Position numbers and translations under genes: made by a program. From Macrocystis pyrifera (lineage: Eukaryota; Sar; Phaeophyceae; Laminariales; Laminariaceae), in contig JASSKH010000037.1 of assembly GCA_031763025.1 (NCBI GenBank), forward strand, positions 1,302,001 through 1,366,000: a stretch of 64,000 nt of DNA. Reading direction: 5' to 3'. Shown in pieces: positions 1-12,639 of the stretch (its first letter is position 1; every line of letters starts with the position of its first letter). The notes under the pieces were generated by a model. It made no database searches. It was given only the letters and a program-made list of their open reading frames with translations, and was not told the DNA's origin.

Positions 1-2815
1 GGATAAGATTGGTAAGCAATCTATGTCATATACGGAAACTACGTAATGAGTGCCCAAATATTGGAGGTGTCTCTATTGGGAGTAGGAACGGTGCTCCGTC
101 TCGAAAGGGGTGAGTTGTCAATGGTCAAATGGCTAAGGCAAGCAACAAATGAGTACCCCCCCCCTTCCCCTTACATAGGTTGGGTTGGCGTCGGTTGGCA
201 ACGACACGGTCAAACATGCCGCTCACTACGTGAGCTAGACAACCAGGGTAACGTTTTTATGATTTTTCTTTTTTTGGCGGTCGGTCACAGCTGGTTATCG
301 AGTTATAAATAATTTATGCAGGGTGGAGGACCTTTACTCCGCACAAGGGAAATGATCGCACCACCTAGTGCATGGTAAGGCACCCACGAGGCAGTTATAT
401 AGTACCCCCGTTGCTGTCTCTGGAAGTGGCCACACTGAAAATTAACCTAACTCATTGAAGCTGTCGTCTATGTGCAAGTCTGCCTCACAAACGATTCTTC
501 GTAGGATGCAGCTCACCCTCCATGCGACTCGCCGAACACCTCACAGCGCGATCGCGCTTGGTGCAAGCAATGTCTGCCTGGTCGGTGAAAACCTGACGTG
601 CTCCGTCCCGGCATTGTAGGGATGTGAGGGTTTATGGTCGTCCCCCCCCCACTATATTATATACCTGGTATATGTAATATATATATATTTATAGGTTATG
701 TTGGCGTCGGTTGGCGACGACGCTGTAAAGCACGCCTCTCACTGCGTGAGCTAGACAGCCAAGGTACCGTTTTTTTTTTTTTTTTTTTGGCGGTTACCAC
801 GGCTGGCGGTCGAGTTAGATCATTTTTTTTTTTTTGCGGGGAGAACCTTCACTCCGCACGAGGGGGATGATCGTATCACGTAGTGAGTATATGGTGAGGT
901 ACCCACGAGGCAGTTACATAATAACCCCATTGCTGTCTCTGGAAGTGGCCACACCAGAAATTAAATCAATTCATTGATGCTGTCATCCATATGCAAGAAA
1001 ATCCGCCTCTAAAGCGGTTCTTAGGATGCAGCTCACCCTTCATGCGATTCGCCCAACACCTCACGGCGCTTCGCGCTTGGTGCAAGCAATGTCTGCCTGG
1101 TCGGTGAAAACCCGACGTGCTCCGTCCCGGCATTGTAGGGATGCGAGGGTCTGTGGTCATATGACTAAGGCCATGCACGATAATGAGTATACCCCCCCCC
1201 CCCCCACCCCGGTTGGGTTGGCATCGGTTGGCAACGACACTGTAAAACATGCCGCTCACTACGTGAGCTAGACAACCAGGGATCGTTTTTGTTTTTTTTG
1301 TTTTTTTGGCGGTCGCCCACAGCTGGTCGTCGAGTTAGATCATTTGTGCGAGGTAAACAACCTTTACTCTGCACAAGGGAATTGATCGTATCACGTAGTG
1401 TTCAAGGTAAGGCACCCAAGAGGCGGTTACATAGTGCTCCCATTGCAGTCTCTGGAAGTGGCTACACCGAAAATTAAACTAACTCATTGAAGCTGTCATC
1501 CATATGCAAGTCCGCCTCACAAGGGGTTCTTAGTAGGATGCAGCTCACCCTCCATGCGACTCGCCGGACACCTCACGGCGCTTCGCGCTTGGTGCAAGCA
1601 ATGTCTGCCTGCTCGGTGAAAACCCGACATGCTCCGTCCCGGCATTGTAGTGATGCGAGGGTCTATGGTCATACGACTACGGCCATGCATGAGATCGAGT
1701 ACATCTCTCCTATCGAGTACCCCCCCCCCCCCCCCCCACCCCTATCTTATATACCTGGTATATGTATAGGTTGGGATGGCGTCGATTGGCCACGACGCCG
1801 CAAAACACGCCTCTCACTACGTGAGCTAGACAACCAGGGTACCGGTTTTTTTTTTTGTTGGCGGTTACCATGGCTGGCGGTCGAGTTAGATCATTTTTAT
1901 GCGGGGAGAACCTTTACTCCGCACGAGGGGGATGATCGCCACGTAGTGTGTATATGGTGAGGCACCCATTTGACAGTTACGTAGTAACCCCATTGCTGTC
2001 TCTGGAAGTGGCCACACCAGAAATTAAATCAACTGATTGATGCTGTCATCCATATGCAAGAAAATCCGCCTCTAAAGCGGTTCTTCGCAGGATGCAGCTC
2101 ACCCTTCATGCGACTCGCCCAACACCTCACGGCGCTTCGCGCTTGGTGCAAGCAATGTCTGCCTGCTCGGTGAAAATCCCACGTGCTCCGTCCCGGCATT
2201 GTAGGGATGCGAGGGTCTATGGTCATATGACTAAGGCCATGCACGATATTGAGCACACACACCCCCGCGCCTGCCTGCCTGGTATAGGTTGGGACGGCGT
2301 CGATTGGCCACGACGCCGCAAAACACGCCTCTCACTACGTGAGCTAGACAACCAGGATACCGGTTTTTTCTTTTTTTGGCGGTTACCATGGCTGGCGGTC
2401 GAGTTAGATCATTTTTGTGCGGGGAGAACCTTTACTCCGCACGAGGGGGATGATCGTCACGTAGTGTGTATATGGTGAGGTACCCACGAGGCAGTTACAT
2501 AGTAACCCCATTGCTATCTCTGGAAGTGGCCACACCAGAAATTAAATCAACTGATTGATGCTGTCATCCATATGCAAGAACATCCGCCTCTACAGCGGTT
2601 CTTAGTAGGATGCAGCTCACCCTTCATGCGACTCGCCCAACACCTCACGGCGCTTCGCGCTTGGTACAAGCAATGTCTGCCTGGTCGGTGAAAACCCGAC
2701 GTGCTCCGTCCCGGCATTGTAGGGATGAGAGGGTCTATGGTCCTACGACTACGGCCATGCATGATATTGAGTACCCCCCCCCCCTCCCCCCCCCCCCGCG
2801 CCTGGTCCGAAATTC
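1..2815. repeat. ~520-bp satellite array, five monomers
   Basis: The anchor GATGCAGCTCACC recurs at 505, 1025, 1537, 2091 and 2609, giving periods of 520, 512, 554 and 518 bp. Each monomer carries the same blocks in order: this anchor, a CGCTTGGTGCAAGCAATG block, a poly-C run, a GTGAGCTAGACAACCAGG block, a T-run followed by GGCGGT, then GTCGAGTTAGATCA. The array is cut by the left window edge, so its full length is unknown. The poly-C and poly-T runs vary most. Several open frames cross the monomers, but their reading frame is not kept from monomer to monomer, so I read the array as non-coding. A stray fragment of the same family lies at 21520-21600. Confidence 0.9.
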
Positions 2816-3437
2816 TTAACAATCTCTGGAGATCCACGAAGAGTGCTTTTAGGCGTCTAAACGCACTTTGTCAAGTAGTTTTTTTCGGGAATATACCCAC
2901 ACACGCATGTATCGCGTGTTTTTCTCCTCCGGCGGCGGCTCCTACGCGGGGGGCGGCCTCCGGCCGGCCTACGCCTGCCGCTCGTATTGCGTTACGCGCA
3001 ACAGACGCCGGAGCCATATTTAATAGCCCTGCGGTAGCCAGTGTATAGCGTATATCAGTTATATTTTACCAGGTACAGTGTGCATCATGTATACACGTAC
3101 ACACCTCGTTTTTTTACTGAAACTGAACGAACTGAGAGAGAAATAATAATAAATAAAGCAGTATTCACCAACTCTGTCTGATTTTCGAGATTGTTGCAGG
3201 GCCCGTGGTCCGTGGCCCGTTGTATTGTGGTCACGCATTCCGCATACATACACACACCTCATCAGGCACACTACAGGAGTAGCCTACTCAAATTCAATAT
3301 GTATACATGTACTGCTGTAAACCTGGCACGAGGTACCGCATGCTGGGTGCATTCCTGTGCCCCGTATGAGGTTGCACCGTTGCAGTACATGAAGCGGACA
3401 CGAATGTCAGGATTGCAGCAAAATTATTTCGAGTGAA
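2816..3437. other. Unassigned spacer
   Basis: No gene, RNA or repeat recognised apart from one TACCWGGTA palindrome at 3067-3075 and a short GC-rich patch near 2930-3020. Open frames here lack start context, splice sites or recognisable motifs. Confidence 0.5.
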
Positions 3438-3479
3438 GTTCACTCTGGACAATGGCCACAACATTAGTCTATTGCTTCG

Positions 3480-3945
3480 ACAAATAGACGAGGGGGAGAA
3501 TCTATCCATGTATATTGTCTGCGACGGTAGATTGTCGAGGGGATCTATCGATAGATATTGTCGGCGACAACAGACTGGTGATATTGTCGATCGATAGACA
3601 TTGTCAAACACAACAGATGGTGAACTTCGTCCATCGATGGCCATTGCAGGTCACAATAGAATGTGCGAGATGTCGATCGATGGTCATTGCCGGCCACGAT
3701 AGATTGTGCGAGATGTCTATCGATAGCCATTGGTGGCCACAATAGATTGTGCAAGAGGTCTATCGACGGCCCTTGCCTACCACAATAGATTATGCAAGAG
3801 GTCTATCGACGGCCATTGCCAACCACAATAGATTGTGCGATATGTCTATCGATGGCCATTGCCGACCACAATAGATTGTACGAGATGTCTATCGATGGCC
3901 ATTGCCGGTCATAGTAGACTGGACAAGCTATCTATCGATAGCCAT
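3480..3945. repeat. 43-bp satellite block, left
   Basis: About ten units of ~43 bp. Each has the palindrome CTATCGATAG, a GCCGGC-like centre within an ATTG...CAAT dyad, and CACAATAGATTGTG, itself an inverted repeat. So a typical unit has three dyad centres. Confidence 0.85.
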
Positions 3946-4749
3946 CTCGAGGATATTTGGCACTCATCCCACGATATACGCGAGGCAATAGCCTATTTGG
4001 GAAGCGCGTCCAATAATCTGTTGCGGATGGCGATGGTTACTCTTGCACACAATCGCGTACCCGATTTTCCTAATTGAGAATTGCCTTTCCGATGAGAATG
4101 AGATTTTATCTTTTGGAACACAACAAGTTAAGAAATATGTTCCACGTACCAGATATGCCATGTTCTGTACCAGTATGTATGTGGTAATGTGAACCGACGT
4201 CATCATGCTGCAGAGACCATACGCTCTCACACTCATTTGAAGAATACGTTCTCACACTCATTTGAAGAAGACATCACATATAGATGTCGCTATTAATAGA
4301 AACTCGCGCACCAAGACATTTGGTAACTGTCATCAACTTGGGTGCGCTGGTACAGTAGTTTCGGAAATTGATTCGATTTAATACCCTTACTTTGTCCTAC
4401 AGTCTATTAACTCCACTTTGAATAAAAAACGTGGATCATTAAACTAAAAAACCTTTTTAATGCTGAAAATTATAAGCTTTCCGTTTCTCATCTCGAGTTT
4501 GTTTGTCTTATACCGAAACCAAATAAGCATGAGCTATTTTTTTGGATGCTGGTCATCTTTATTTTTTATTTTTATTTTTGTTCGGAAATACTTTCGATTT
4601 AGCCCTTACGTTGTCTTATAATAGCTGCACTTTCAAAAATAATCTGGATGCTAAAAATAAACCACCTTGACAAGAAAATTATCAGCTTTCCGTTTCTTAA
4701 CTCGAGGTTTTTGTCCCATACTAAAATTAGGTCAGCTTCATATTTTTCG

Positions 4750-5300
4750 GAGCCCGGCCAACAATCTATTGTGGGTGGCGATGGCTATTGTTGGACGCAA
4801 TCGCGTACCTATTGTTGGCGGCAGTATAAGCTTCGGCGGTCGTCAAGAATGGCCATCGACATGCATCATTCCACGGTATACAATAGGTTTAGCCAATAGT
4901 CTATTGCGAAAACACGCCCGACAGTCTATTGTACGTGACGACGGCTATTGATGGATATAATTGCGTGTATATTGTTGGTGGCAATAGCCATCGATAGGCG
5001 AACGTTTTTAGTCTATTGTTCAAACAATATATATCACGGTTGCTTCCCCAACATCTATTGTTCAGGACAATGGCCATCTATGGACAACCTTGTGACTCCA
5101 TTGTTAGGGCAAAGGCATACTGCTGTCTCCATTGCCCAAAACATATTGTTCCCTGGCAATATCTATCGATAGACAGCGTTGCTAGTTTATTGTCGTTAAC
5201 AACATCTATCGATAGACAGCGTTGCCAGTCCATTGTGGGTAACAGTGTCTATCGATAGAGAGTGTCGCCAGTCTACTGTCGTTAACAATATCCATTGACA
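4750..5300. repeat. 43-bp satellite block, middle variant
   Basis: The units keep the CTATCGATAG palindrome and the ~43-bp period, but replace the GCCGGC centre with GTCGTTAACAA, again flanked by ATTG/CAAT half-sites. It is degenerate on the left and clearest at 5150-5290. Same superfamily as the flanking blocks, different subtype. Confidence 0.75.
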
Positions 5301-5689
5301 CACGCTTTTTCGGGGCTACTGTAGCGGCAACGTTCTATTTCCTTTCTATTGTTCAGGGTATATGCACATCTTACGCCATCTATCTTATCCGTACAGAGTG
5401 TAACCGATTTGGAATCACTATTAAGAACACAGAGTACTAACCACAACAACACAGCCGACAATGCAACACACTTAACCCCCATGATGCCCACTGCCTTGTT
5501 GAGACACACAACGTTGCAGCCCTCCTTCACGCTATGCCATGCATCGACATTGCTGCTCATCACGATACACCATGCACTCATTCCATACTGGTGGTGATCA
5601 CAAGATGAAAATATGACATTGCTGCGGAACAAACTATTGCGTTGCTTAGTAAATCAGAGTGCATTGTAGGTGCAGAAATAGGCTGGTGA

Positions 5690-6170
5690 TGGTGTCCATC
5701 GATAGATATTGTCCACCGCAATCGATTCTCAACGATGTCCATCGATAGCAATTGCCGGCCACAATAGGTTAGACGCATCTATCGATAGCCATTGCTGGTC
5801 ACAACAGATTCAGAAACTTATGTATCAATAGACATTGCCGGTCACAATAGATTAAGGAATGCATCTATCGATAGCCATTGCCGGCCACAATAGATCATGA
5901 AATGTGGGCATCGATAGCCACTGTGAACCGCAGTAGATTCTGCAAGCTATCCGTCGATAGCCATTGTCGGTGACAATAGCTTTCAACCCAGGTACTTCAG
6001 CACACTCCTGCCTGAACAATATGTTGTAACCTCTCGATAGACATCACCGACGACAATGGATCGAGGAACGTGCCAACCGATAGCCTTTGCCGACGACAAT
6101 AGACCCGTCAATTGCACCAAATTATATTGCTATTGTAGGGGCCATTGTCTATTGTCCAGGGTGTGCAAAA
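5690..6170. repeat. 43-bp satellite block, right
   Basis: Units run in the same orientation as the left block and use the CTATCGATAGCCATTGCCGG type. The last part, beyond ~6058, continues in copy 1 only. Confidence 0.8.
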
Positions 6171-7118
6171 CACCGAGACAGCAATTCCATCATTCGATGA
6201 AGTGGAATACCGAGAAACACCAAAACAAAATACCGATATTCAATTTTCCGGAATACCGGATAATGTCGGAAAAATGTGGAAGAAGATCAGTAGTGGATGC
6301 CCCCAGATAGTGGATCTTCCCAAGGTAGGCTATTTACGCACTCTGATTGGCTAAGGGGTGTTTTGTAAGCGGCCCAACCAACCTAGGGTTTTTCCAAGCC
6401 ACAGCATCCCGAGCCGGCCAAATCAGCCTATTAGACATATATAAAACTCAACAGAGGGTGATATTTCGTCTCTTTGCGCCGAATTCAATATCGCGATTTT
6501 TGTACACGCAAACTCCTCGATATAAAACTCAATAAACATACATATCGGGTTTCTTGCCAGAACAACGTGAGATAAAACATGGGTGAAATAAAAATAGGCG
6601 GCAAGTGCACAAACACGTAGAACATCGCATGGGCTTGAGGACGTCGCTGCTGTTGCTGCAGCTGCTTCTCTACGTAGCTCGGCAGGCTACAGCGCCCGCG
6701 TACACCATGGATTTGGCTCTTGGCATAGACGATGGCGCGTCTCAGCACACTGAGACGTGTCCGCACAAAACTAAAGGTCGGGTTGGCGCTACCCGCTTGT
6801 TCCCGGATGAGGTGGGGCGTGCGGTGTTGGGGGCATGGGTTTGGGGCAACTCCGGTAGAAAGACGCCCAGCCAGAGCACTGGGTGCTGTGCTGGTGCCGC
6901 TGAACCGGGGCGTCCCGTGCATCCGCCTCTCCCCGACCAAGGGAGCACCCGTCTGCCGTACTCATTCAACCAAGTCATGGCGGCTACCACTGCTGCTGCT
7001 GCTGCTGCTGCTGTTGTGGTGCTTGCTGGCAGGGTAATGATCGGATGACCGAGTAGAGAGGGGACAGGCTGTTTCCAATTTCGTCTTGCCAAATTCAGCT
7101 CTACCAACAAAAAAGAGA
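6171..7118. other. Unassigned region with CTG-rich tract
   Basis: The sequence holds two long opposing frames (about 6605-7048 plus and 6485-6940 minus) and a (CTG/GCT)n patch near 6985-7015. Neither frame shows a domain I recognise. A motif near 6395-6430 (CCAAGCCACAGCATCC) recurs at 7305-7365, suggesting two related copies of a dispersed repeat around the hairpin at 7119. A real gene is possible but not supported. Confidence 0.35.
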
Positions 7119-7166
7119 ACACAAATATATGCTTGGGGTAAAAATACCCCAAGCATATATTTGTGT
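7119..7166. repeat. Perfect 22-bp hairpin
   Basis: A 22-nt arm (7119-7140, ending GCTTGGGGTA) is followed by a 4-nt AAAA loop and an exactly complementary arm (7145-7166, starting TACCCCAAGC). It lies in AT-rich flanks with TATATAAAA stretches on both sides. Confidence 0.9.
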
Positions 7167-7871
7167 GTTGCGGACCACGTATGGCGAAAATATCGCTATA
7201 CCCGACGTCCGTATAAAACTCGTGAGGCACATAATTTGGCTCTAAATGTCAAATATCGCGATATTCTTGAGTTTTATATATATATATCTATTAATAGAGG
7301 GCCTTTCCAAGCACAGCATCCAAGCCGGCCGAATCAACCTAGAGATTTCACAAGCCACGGCATCCAAGCACTGGTCACCCCATACATAGCGTTGGTTAGG
7401 GTTAGGGTTCGGGTCGGGTGGTCGACGTTAGGCACCATGGCCAAAAACCCCGGAAAGATTGACTATCAGGGTATGACCACGGCTCAAGAAGATTGAACGG
7501 AGGAAATCTGAGGTTTGTGGAGAGGTATTGAATCATTGGCATGCTTGAACAAAGGGGATGGGCAAGTGGGCCATAGCATTGATGATGGGTGTAGTTGGTT
7601 GAACTGGGAAGACAGAGGCTGAGAAGGGTTGAAACAGTGAGGAAGAAGACCATCTACTCGGTAGTGCTCTACCCGTGGGTGTGTGCGAGCAGGGGTCTGG
7701 CATTCGTATGAGGTCGGCAAGTTAAAAGAAGAAGAAGGGAGGCCGAAATAGTTTTCGAGCCACCTGACCGACCTGTTTTCGACCGCGGTATCCATCACTA
7801 AATAGTGGCATTCATACCACGTACCTGGTACTGCAGCATGTACTACAGATAACGTATCAATACGTACGAGG

Positions 7872-8725
7872 TACATTATCCACGAAAACGCTGACCTCTC
7901 GCTCGAAATCGACCGACGGATCCGTCTCATGCGAGCATGCCTCAAACGGTTCGGCCCGGAGCTGTATGATAGGACGACCGCCCTCCTTAGCCTCAAAGTC
8001 CGAATGCTGAAGGCCGAGGTGATTGAGACCCTGCTCTACGGGTGTGTGACGTGGACCCTCAGAGCGGAACACTTTGCCAAGCTTCGAACGGCTCACCACC
8101 GAGTCCTGTTGCGAGTCATTGGCTTCCAGCGCCGACTTCGTACTGACCATGCCACCCTCTCGTACGCGAAGGCCCTCAAGATGACACGTTGCGAGAGCAT
8201 CGAAACGACCATCCGCAAACGGCGTCTCTTCTTCGCGGGGGGGGTGGCACGGCAAAGCAAGGATCGATTACCCAGTCGGGTAATGTTCGGGACGATTGCT
8301 GGTGGGGAGAACCCGAGACCTGGCGGACAGGTTAAGACTTGGCATAGATGCATAGTCGAAGACCTTAGGGAGTTCCGAACCACCGAAGGGTCAACGGAAC
8401 TTGCTCCCTTGGTGTTTGGAGTTGTGACCGCACTGTGGCCCACTGCTGCAAAAAAGGCGGGGAAGTAGTACCGGGGGATCCTGGAAGCAGCCGAACGGTT
8501 CATGGTGAGGTGGCACGAGGCTGAGGCTGAGCTGAGTAGGCAGCGCCGCGCATCCGCCGTGGGTGGTGTCCAAGGGAATGGGGGGAGGAGGGGCAACAAG
8601 AGGAGTAGCAGAAAACCCGACCAAGGGAATGCAGAGAGGGGGGGGAAGAGGAGTAGCAGGGAAACTGCAGTGGACGGAAGTAGGAAGGAGATGGCAGATA
8701 GGGTAGCCAGGTACCGGGCAGACTA
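7872..8725 (+). pseudogene. LINE reverse-transcriptase C-terminal part, copy A
   Basis: This is the 3' part of a non-LTR retrotransposon ORF, the region after the catalytic RT motifs. The frame from about 7872 to 8468 reads like the C-terminal half of the two minus-strand LINEs at 13.9-15.3 and 19.4-21.1 kb: [18 protein letters not shown] helix, [24 protein letters not shown], then LFFAG and ALWPTAA. A TAG stop at 8466-8468 stands where the other copies have TGG (Trp). The frame reopens to 8725, ending with the family terminus VARYRAD. The 5' end, including YADD, is missing, so the copy is dead. Downstream it continues into a LINE 3' UTR interrupted by the element at 8825. The family resembles RTE/L1-like endonuclease-type LINEs; I cannot assign the clade. 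Confidence 0.85.
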
Positions 8726-8824
8726 AGAAGTAGAACATGCCATACTACTCGTACCACCAACTGGTGCAGCTGGTTCGAACGTGGTCTTCCTTTGTCTTCC
8801 TGTTGTTTTTGTTTATTTTTGTTT

Positions 8825-9704
8825 GGGCAAATGCCAAAATCAGGTTTACCTGATCCGTTTGAGCCAAAATCAGGTACATTCTAAAACCAAGTAAAAAAAC
8901 GCGCGCCACGAGCGGTGGTCCATGATAATCCGGAAAAAAAAAAGAATGCACCTAAAGCATTAAGCGTGCCACATGGCCTCAAAAATCTGAATTGTTTTGT
9001 TTTTTTCAGGGTGTAGGTACCACGGGCTCCACTTGGACCTGCAAAGAGGCACTATTAATATGCTTCGTTTGTTTTGCCACGGGGGGAGCGCCAAGAGTAT
9101 TTACTCTGGCGCCCCCCCCCCCGTTGACAGCTATAAAGCTTCCAGACCGTCCTCGCGGAACCGCCTGCTCGGCACGAAATTATCATGCCGTACCAAACCT
9201 GAGACCACCTCGACCCGGGGTGGTGCAGACGAAACGCCGAGTGTCCATGGTGCTGTAAAGACTGCTGTGAACATAGAAGACAACAGAGTACACACAACAA
9301 CTAACTGAAGCACGTCGCACACCCCAAAGGAGAAAAAGTGAAACCAGCGTACGCATGTATGCATGTATACTCGTATACGTACTTTTACGTACCTGGTACG
9401 ACGTACGAGTACAGAGTTTATACGTCAATACAGAAGAATTTCAACCGAGGGAGGGCAGACGCATACGGAGAGAAAACACAGTGTACGTATGGCCTCTCTG
9501 ATTGGTTCAAAGTTGGCCAAAATCAGTTGAAAGCTAGACAGAGTAGAAAAAATCAGGTGTACCTTGGCCTTTTCGTGCCAAAATCAGTTACAATGTCAGC
9601 TTGGCCAATAGCAGGGCTCCTGGTGTGTGTTTTGTACTTGATTTCAGTATGTAACTGTTTTTGGCACGAAAGTGGCCAGGTATACCTGATTTTGGCAAAA
9701 ACCC
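8825..9704. mobile_element. Mutator-like non-autonomous element, 880 bp
   Basis: The element interrupts a LINE 3' UTR. It is bounded by an exact 9-bp direct repeat, TTTTTGTTT, at 8816-8824 and 9705-9713. The paralogous uninterrupted site near 10662-10680 carries a single TTTTTATTT. The termini are inverted: GGGCAAATGCCAAAATCAGG on the left against the complement of CTGATTTTGGCAAAAACCC on the right. Copies of CCAAAATCAG recur in the subterminal regions, and a second inverted pair (CGTGCCAAAATCAGTTACA and its complement) lies at 9573-9671. A 9-bp target duplication is characteristic of the Mutator superfamily. No transposase frame is present. Confidence 0.85.
9080..9121. repeat. GC-rich hairpin in the MULE interior
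   Basis: A G-run followed by AGCGCCA and AGAGTA faces TACTCT, GGCGC and a C-run across a short loop. The imperfect stem is about 18 bp. Its role is unknown. Confidence 0.6.
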
Positions 9705-10341
9705 TTTTTGTTTCATTTTTTTTTCTTCTTTGCACTGGCCCTATGTGATTTTCATTATATTTTCTTTCTCTTCCTTTCTCCGATTGACAAGCCTTATTGA
9801 AGGAGTCGTGTGGCGTGGGTGGATGACGAGCCTGCTTCGCTTGTTTCGTGTTGTCTGACGCCGAGGGGCCGGGCATAGTTGACGAACGCTGGACGATGGT
9901 GGCAGACAGGGTAGCAAGGTACCTGGCGGGCCAGCAGGGAGACCCTGGCTGTACTACTCGTACCATAAACTGCTGCCGCTACCCGGAGCATGCATTGTGC
10001 TTTGTTTGGTTTGCCTGTTATTTTTCCCTCGGTTCTTAGTCTTACTCTGTTGACGACTAGTGGTGCTTTCTTCTTTTTCCTTTTTTTTCTAGCTCCTTTT
10101 CAAGTGTCTGCCAGATCCCCTGCGGGGGAAGTACGATGGTTTGTTGCTATATATATACATATACCAGGTATATATTTGTTTCTTTTCTCTTGTTTCTTTT
10201 TCTCTTTCGAATTTGTCTGTGTTTTTGTTTTTGTTTTTTTTTCTCTTTGTTTCGTTTTAGTTTCTCTAGGTCATGGAATGGGTATGTCGTGCCTGTCGTA
10301 CGCAGTATGATGACATGGCATTGCATTGTATACGTGGCAAC
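9705..10341 (+). repeat. LINE 3' UTR, segment Y, first copy
   Basis: T-rich 3' UTR of LINE copy A, separated from its ORF by the inserted element. It contains a TGACGACTAGTGGTG block and ends with ATGACATGGCATTGCAT. It is repeated almost unchanged at 10666-11290. Confidence 0.8.
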
Positions 10342-11290
10342 GAACGGTTCATGGTGAGGTGGCACGAGGCTGAGGCTGAGCTGAGCAGGCAGCGCCGCGC
10401 ATCCGCCGTGGGTGGTGTCCAAGGGAATGGGGGGAGGAGGGGCAACAAGAGGAGTAGCAGAAAACCCGACCAAGGGAATGCGGAGAGGGGGGGGAAGAGG
10501 AGTAGCAGGGAAACTGCAGTGGACGAAAGTAGGAAGGAGATGGCAGATAGGGTAGCCAGGTACCGGGCAGACTAAGAAGTAGAATATGCCTATACTACTC
10601 GTACCACCAACTGGTGCAGCTGGTTCGAACGTGGTTTTCCTTTGTCTTCCTGTTGTTTTTGTTTATTTTTATTTCATTTTATTGTCTTCTTTGCGGTGAC
10701 CCTATGTGATTTTCATTTCTTCCTTTCTCCGATTGATAAGCCTTATTGAAGGAGTCGTGTGGCGTGGGTGGATGACGAGCCTGCTCTGCTTGTTTCGTAC
10801 TGTCTGACGCCGAGGGGCCGGGCATAGTTGACGAACGCTGGACGATGGTGGCAGACAGGGTAGCAAGGTACCAGGCGGGCCAGCAGGGATACCCTGGCTG
10901 TGCTACTCGTACCATAAACTGCTGCCGCTACCTGGAGCATGCCTTGTGCTTTGTTTGGTTTGACTGTTATTTTTACCTTGGTTCTTAGTCTTACTCTGTT
11001 GACGACTAGTGGTGTTTTCTTCTTTTTCTTTTTCTTTTTCCAGCTCGTTCTTTTCAAGTGTCTGCCACGTCCCCTACGTGGAGGTACGATGGTTTGTTGC
11101 TATACTGAAGTATATACATATACCAGGTATATTTTTGTTTCTTTTTTTGTTTCTTTTCTCTTTCGAATTGTCTTTGTTTTTGTTTTTGTTTTTTCTCTTT
11201 GTTTCGTTTTTGTTTCTCTAAGTCATGGAATGTGTATGTCGTGCCTGTCGTACGCAGTATGATGACATGGCATTGCATTACATACGTGGC
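10342..11290 (+). repeat. Tandem duplicate of the LINE ORF end plus 3' UTR
   Basis: The block from about 8493 (GAACGGTTCATGGTGAGG) through the ORF end and segment Y is repeated here without the MULE insertion, giving a ~950-bp unit. At the junction the end of Y joins directly to the ORF tail at GGCAAC/GAACGG, consistent with unequal crossing-over. The junction also creates a 100-codon plus-strand frame (10273-10575) starting with a CxxC...HC stretch. I regard this as a by-product, not a gene. Confidence 0.8.
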
Positions 11291-11436
11291 AACGTAGTAT
11301 CTCTGTGGCGTAGCTTTGTGACCACAGAACTTGTATCTCTCTAGGTTTGAAGAATCGGCACGGACACTGATTGTGCTGGATGTCGACGCGTAGAAAGAAC
11401 GGTTTAATGTGAAGAAAAAACAACAACAACAACAAC
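11291..11436 (+). repeat. LINE 3' terminus, copy Z1
   Basis: Conserved 3' end module: TCTGTGG and CCACAGA pair across a 13-nt loop, then TATCTCTCTAGG, GCACGGACACTG, GTCGACGCGTAG and a (CAA)n tail. Confidence 0.85.
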
Positions 11437-11558
11437 GTAGTATTTCTGTGGCGTAGCTTTGTGACCACAGAACTTGTATCTCTCTAGGATTGAAGAGTCG
11501 GCACGGACACTGGTTGTGCTGGATGTCGACGGGTAGAAAGAGCGGTTTAATGTGAAGA

Positions 11559-11601
<43 letters not shown>
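11437..11601 (+). repeat. LINE 3' terminus, copy Z2, directly behind Z1
   Basis: A second 3' module begins exactly where the (CAA)n tail of Z1 ends, and has its own longer (CAA)n tail to 11601. This looks like integration of a very short 5'-truncated copy into a pre-existing tail, or a tail-mediated duplication. Confidence 0.85.
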
Positions 11602-12519
<918 letters not shown>

Positions 12520-12639
12520 GCCACCAAACAATTTTCTCGGTTGCCCATGCATGCTTCGTAAAGTCGGCGGCTACGAGGGTGTGTTATTGTTTGTGTAGAT
12601 AGAGGCAAGCAGTATCCCAATATACGTCAACATCCTGTG

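Larger units (their letters stand above)
3438..6058. repeat. Satellite-framed module, copy 1 (2.6 kb)
   Basis: This segment is repeated in the same orientation at 59986-62442. Both copies begin at CACTCTGGACAAT and end near ACCGACGACAATG. The layout is a 43-bp satellite block (3480-3945), a unique core, a second block (4750-5300), another core (5300-5690) and a third block (5690 onward). Copy 1 has about 170 bp near 3975-4160 that copy 2 lacks, and copy 2 has an extra satellite unit near 61570-61620. A 116-codon minus-strand frame at 5282-5632 is kept in both copies, but the few differences I can see between them all change amino acids, so it is not good evidence of a gene. Either a segmental duplication or a non-autonomous mobile unit would fit. 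Confidence 0.85.

Noticed and set aside
3480..3945. CRISPR array
   Set aside because: Repeats run head to tail at 43 bp with no unique spacers, in a eukaryotic context.
5282..5632. 116-codon minus-strand frame kept in both satellite modules (also 61662-62012)
   Set aside because: The copies are recent duplicates, and the visible differences in this frame change amino acids (for example Val-Ala to Gly-Thr, Ser to Phe, Gly to Glu). No sign of selection on a protein.
10273..10575. 100-codon gene with CxxC zinc motif
   Set aside because: The frame arises at the junction of a LINE 3' UTR and a duplicated ORF tail.
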